The position numbers and the translations under genes were made by a program. 19,811 nt of DNA, taken from assembly GCA_001313065.1 (NCBI GenBank), contig BBFD01000038.1, positions 1-19,811 on the forward strand. Direction: 5' to 3'. Shown one piece after another: positions 17,674 through 19,811 of this stretch (position 1 is its first letter; every line of letters begins with the position of its first letter). The notes under the pieces were generated by a model, which was not told the DNA's origin, ran no database searches, and saw nothing but the letters and a program-made list of their open reading frames with translations. Source of the DNA: Silvimonas sp. JCM 19000 (GTDB lineage Bacteria > Pseudomonadota > Gammaproteobacteria > Burkholderiales > Chitinibacteraceae).

Positions 17674-18584
17674 ATGAAGACACGCTTTTCCTGCATCGCC
17701 CTGCAACTGCTGGCACGTTGTGCCTGGCCGCGCCGTTCAGCCTGGCGGCCAGCACGCAATGCCCCGCCTTGTTTGTGCAAGGCAACGCACCCGATCTGCT
17801 GCAAACCAATATTGCGCAGAAGACCCGCGCGCTGTGTTTCGAGACTTATTCGGTGCTGTATTCCGGCATCGCGCTGGCGCCCTTATGGAGCGCTGAGCAC
17901 CTGACCCGAGCCAATCTGGCCAAGGCGCACGCATTGACGCGGGTCGACCATTTTCATGAAGAGCCGCTGTTAAAAGACATGCCGCACGCGACGCTGGCGG
18001 ACTTCAGTCGTAGCGGTTTCGATCGTGGCCATATGAGCCCGAACGGCGATATGCCGGATACCACGGCGCAGTTCCAGAGTTTTTTCGCTGGCGAATATGG
18101 TGGCGCAATCGCCGCCGAATAATCGTGGCGTCTGGGCCGGCATCGAAGCCGCCGCGCGCGATATTGCCAGCAAGGACGGCGAGGCCTATGTGATTACCGG
18201 TCCGATCTTTGAAGGCAGCACGCTGCAAAAGCTGAAAGGCCACGTGTTGGTGCCGACCTTCTTGTTCAAGGCAATCTATTCGCCGCAGCGGCAACTGGCC
18301 GGCGCGTGGATCGTGCCGAATGCGCCGGGCTCGGATTACAAGGTGGTGACCATAGCCCAATTGTCGCAACGCGCGCATATCGACCCGTTTCCTGGCCTGA
18401 GCGCGGCGATCAAGGCCAAACCTTGGGCCTTGCCGGCACCGACCGAATCGCATCATGTCAGCGTGTCGGCCGCCAAAAAACGATAAGTCCAAGGCGGAGC
18501 AGTCTGCGGATCAATCTACCGATCAAAGTCTGAGCGACTGGTTTCAGTACGAGCTGATGCATATGGTCAAAAAAAACTCAATAA
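17674..18584 (+). CDS. Secreted DNA/RNA non-specific endonuclease, frame-broken
   Basis: The N-terminus MKTRFSCIALQLL joins, with one added base near 17718, to LCLAAPFSLAASTQC, a signal peptide with likely cleavage after Ala. The nuclease (NUC1/Serratia type, beta-beta-alpha-metal) has the catalytic DRGH motif in FDRGHMSPNGDM and the metal-binding Asn region QSPPNNRGVWAGIE. Downstream, YVITGPIF and FLFKAIY fit the fold. The T6 run 18080-18085 breaks the frame between the two. The uncorrected frame stops at 18486 after AAKKR. Shortening A6 18475-18480 and A8 18569-18576 by one each continues through a Gln/Ser/Asp-rich tail to a TAA at 18582-18584, about 302 aa. It probably degrades nucleic acids in the periplasm or medium. 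The core is secure, the tail less so. Confidence 0.82.
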
Positions 18585-18623
18585 CGCGCTGTAAACCCCG
18601 ACAAGTGCAACCGGAGCAGAACC

Positions 18624-18872
18624 ATGGCGTTTATCCCCTATGCCAATGAGGCCGATGCGCTGCAACTGGCGGAATTCAATATCGAAAACCGGCTGGATCG
18701 GGTGTCCCTGTTTGGATCGCTTGATCTGACCCGGGATCAGACCGGCTTGCAGCATGCCTTGCGCTTGCAGGCGCTGCTCAATGATGTGGTCCGGGCCCTG
18801 CAGGCCGAAACGGAGTTGCCGCAGCAAGTGGCACAGGCCGATATCGAAACCGGGCCTAACCCCTTCGCCTGA
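18624..18872 (+). CDS. Small hypothetical protein, 82 aa
   Basis: Intact, with GGAG 8-11 bases before ATG 18624. Acidic and mostly helical after a short beta segment (NRLDRVSLFGSLDLTRDQTGL), then HALRLQALLNDVVRALQAE and a polar tail ending NPFA. No signal peptide, membrane helix or catalytic motif. I have a vague impression of similar small proteins in Burkholderiales but do not recognise a named family. It follows the nuclease by about 40 bases and may be co-transcribed. Confidence 0.7.
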   Translation: MAFIPYANEADALQLAEFNIENRLDRVSLFGSLDLTRDQTGLQHALRLQALLNDVVRALQAETELPQQVAQADIETGPNPFA

Positions 18873-18986
18873 CGATTGCGCACGTAATCAAGCGCCTACG
18901 CCAGTTCGCGCGCGGGCGCGGGCGGTGAGAAAGCGGGTGGGGCAGTAAGCTCGCGGCATCTCTATCAAGGATGTCACAAAGCCGTC

Positions 18987-19811
18987 ATGAAACTGCCCAA
19001 GCCCGCTGAGCGCCGCGCGCTGCTGATCCAGCGCCGTAATGAAAAGATGGCGCGTTCTGCGCATGCTTATGTACGCGGCAACACCGTCCAGTTTTACGAA
19101 TGGCTGCACAGCCAGCGCGGCCGCCGCTTACCCAAGGGCCCGTCGGTGTGGATATGCGGCGATTGCCATATCGGCAATCTGGGCCCAACCGGCGACAAGC
19201 ATGGCCGCATCGCCATGCATATTCGCGATCTGGATCAGACCGTCATCGGCAATCCGGTGCACGACCTGGTCCGGCTGGCGCTGTCACTGGCCATGGCTGC
19301 GCGCAGTTCTGATCTGCCGGGAGTGACCACCGCGCGCATGCTGGAAGAAATGATGCGCGGCTATGAATTTGCCTTTAGCGACGAAGCCGAAGACACGCCG
19401 GAACGGCCGCGCCAGGTGAAAGCCGGTCTGCGCGATGCGGTGCAGCGCACCTGGAAAAAAATCTGGCGCAAGAACGCATCGAAGACGCCAAACCGACCAT
19501 CCCGCTGGGACGGCATTTCTGGCCGCTGGCGCGCGAAGAAAAAAAACCGCAATCAAACACCTGTGCGAAACGCCCGCCTTGCATGAGCTGGTTACTGCGC
19601 TTAAATCGCGACCCAACCAGGCGACGGTCGAAGTGCTCGACGCGGCGTATTGGGTCAAGGGCTGTAGCTCGCTCGGCTTGTTGCGCTATGCCGTGTTGCT
19701 GGCGGTCGGGGGCGATCGCGACAAGGATTTTTGCCTGATCGATATCAAACAGGCTGTCGCCGCCGCGGCCCCACGCGCCGCGCGCGTTCACATGCCGCGT
19801 GATAACGCGCG
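18987..19811 (+). CDS. DUF2252 family protein, truncated by window end, frame-broken
   Basis: ATG 18987, with AAGGA some 15 bases upstream. The N-terminus matches DUF2252: KMARSAHAYVRGNTVQFYEWL, VWICGDCHIGNLGP, IRDLDQTVIGNPVHDLVRLALSL. The fold is kinase-like (APH/HipA relatives): GDCHIGN corresponds to the catalytic-loop GDxHxxN and RDLDQ to the metal-binding D, so nucleotide-dependent activity is plausible but unproven. The frame breaks at the A7 run 19455-19461 and the A8 run 19539-19546. Repair restores NLAQERIEDAKPTIPLGRHF and then IKHLCETPALHELV through to the window end. The 3' part of the gene lies outside. Confidence 0.82.

Overview
The window (about 60% GC by eye) looks like chromosomal DNA of a betaproteobacterium, probably in or near the Neisseriales. 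The basis is the tmk-holB-pilZ-tatD order, a type IV pilus PilZ, c-di-GMP-type signalling proteins and a PEP-CTERM exported protein. No rRNA, tRNA, CRISPR array, insertion sequence or prophage is visible. Most of the window is housekeeping and signalling genes.

The dominant technical feature is frame breakage. Of 22 genes, 14 are interrupted by about three dozen one- or two-base indels, while lemA, hisC, the beta-lactamase-fold hydrolase gene, pilZ, blc, the small receiver gene, marR and one small ORF are intact. Repairing single bases restores full-length family members with sensible lengths. Sixteen of the 18 A/T runs of six or more that I found inside genes sit at frame breaks, and the other two add an apparent extra Phe. 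Essential genes (tmk, holB) are affected, so I read this as base-calling error rather than decay. I therefore annotate each broken gene as one CDS over its repaired extent.

Layout. 1-123: imperfect tandem repeat. 124-505 (-): unknown protein. 667-1777 (+): receiver plus degenerate GGDEF regulator, ending in a terminator. 1796-2382 (-): PEP-CTERM protein. 2383-3099: regulatory gap. 3100-5156 (+): MarR regulator overlapping a DHA2-type efflux pump, with a candidate operator in front. 5170-8185 (-): lemA, a GIDE-domain/EF-hand membrane protein, and a NAD synthetase-like protein that has lost catalytic features in both domains. 8341-13600 (-): compact run tmk-holB-pilZ-tatD-MBL hydrolase-DUF2237-hisC, with very short gaps or overlaps. 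13687-14123 (-): second PilZ-domain gene, which keeps the c-di-GMP RxxxR motif. 14327-15125 (+): DODA-type dioxygenase. 15147-16160 (-): stand-alone receiver and lipocalin blc, behind a structured leader. 16430-17261 (-): DUF4397-like lipoprotein. 17674-18584 (+): secreted DNA/RNA non-specific endonuclease. 18624-18872 (+): small unknown protein. 18987-19811 (+): DUF2252 protein, cut by the window end.

The most unusual biology is the degenerate glutamine-dependent NAD synthetase at 5170-6507. Its amidase Cys is Ser, its SGGxDS loop is lost and the synthetase core is about 75 residues short, yet the gene appears conserved in line with lemA and the GIDE protein. No complete new defence or mobile system is evident.
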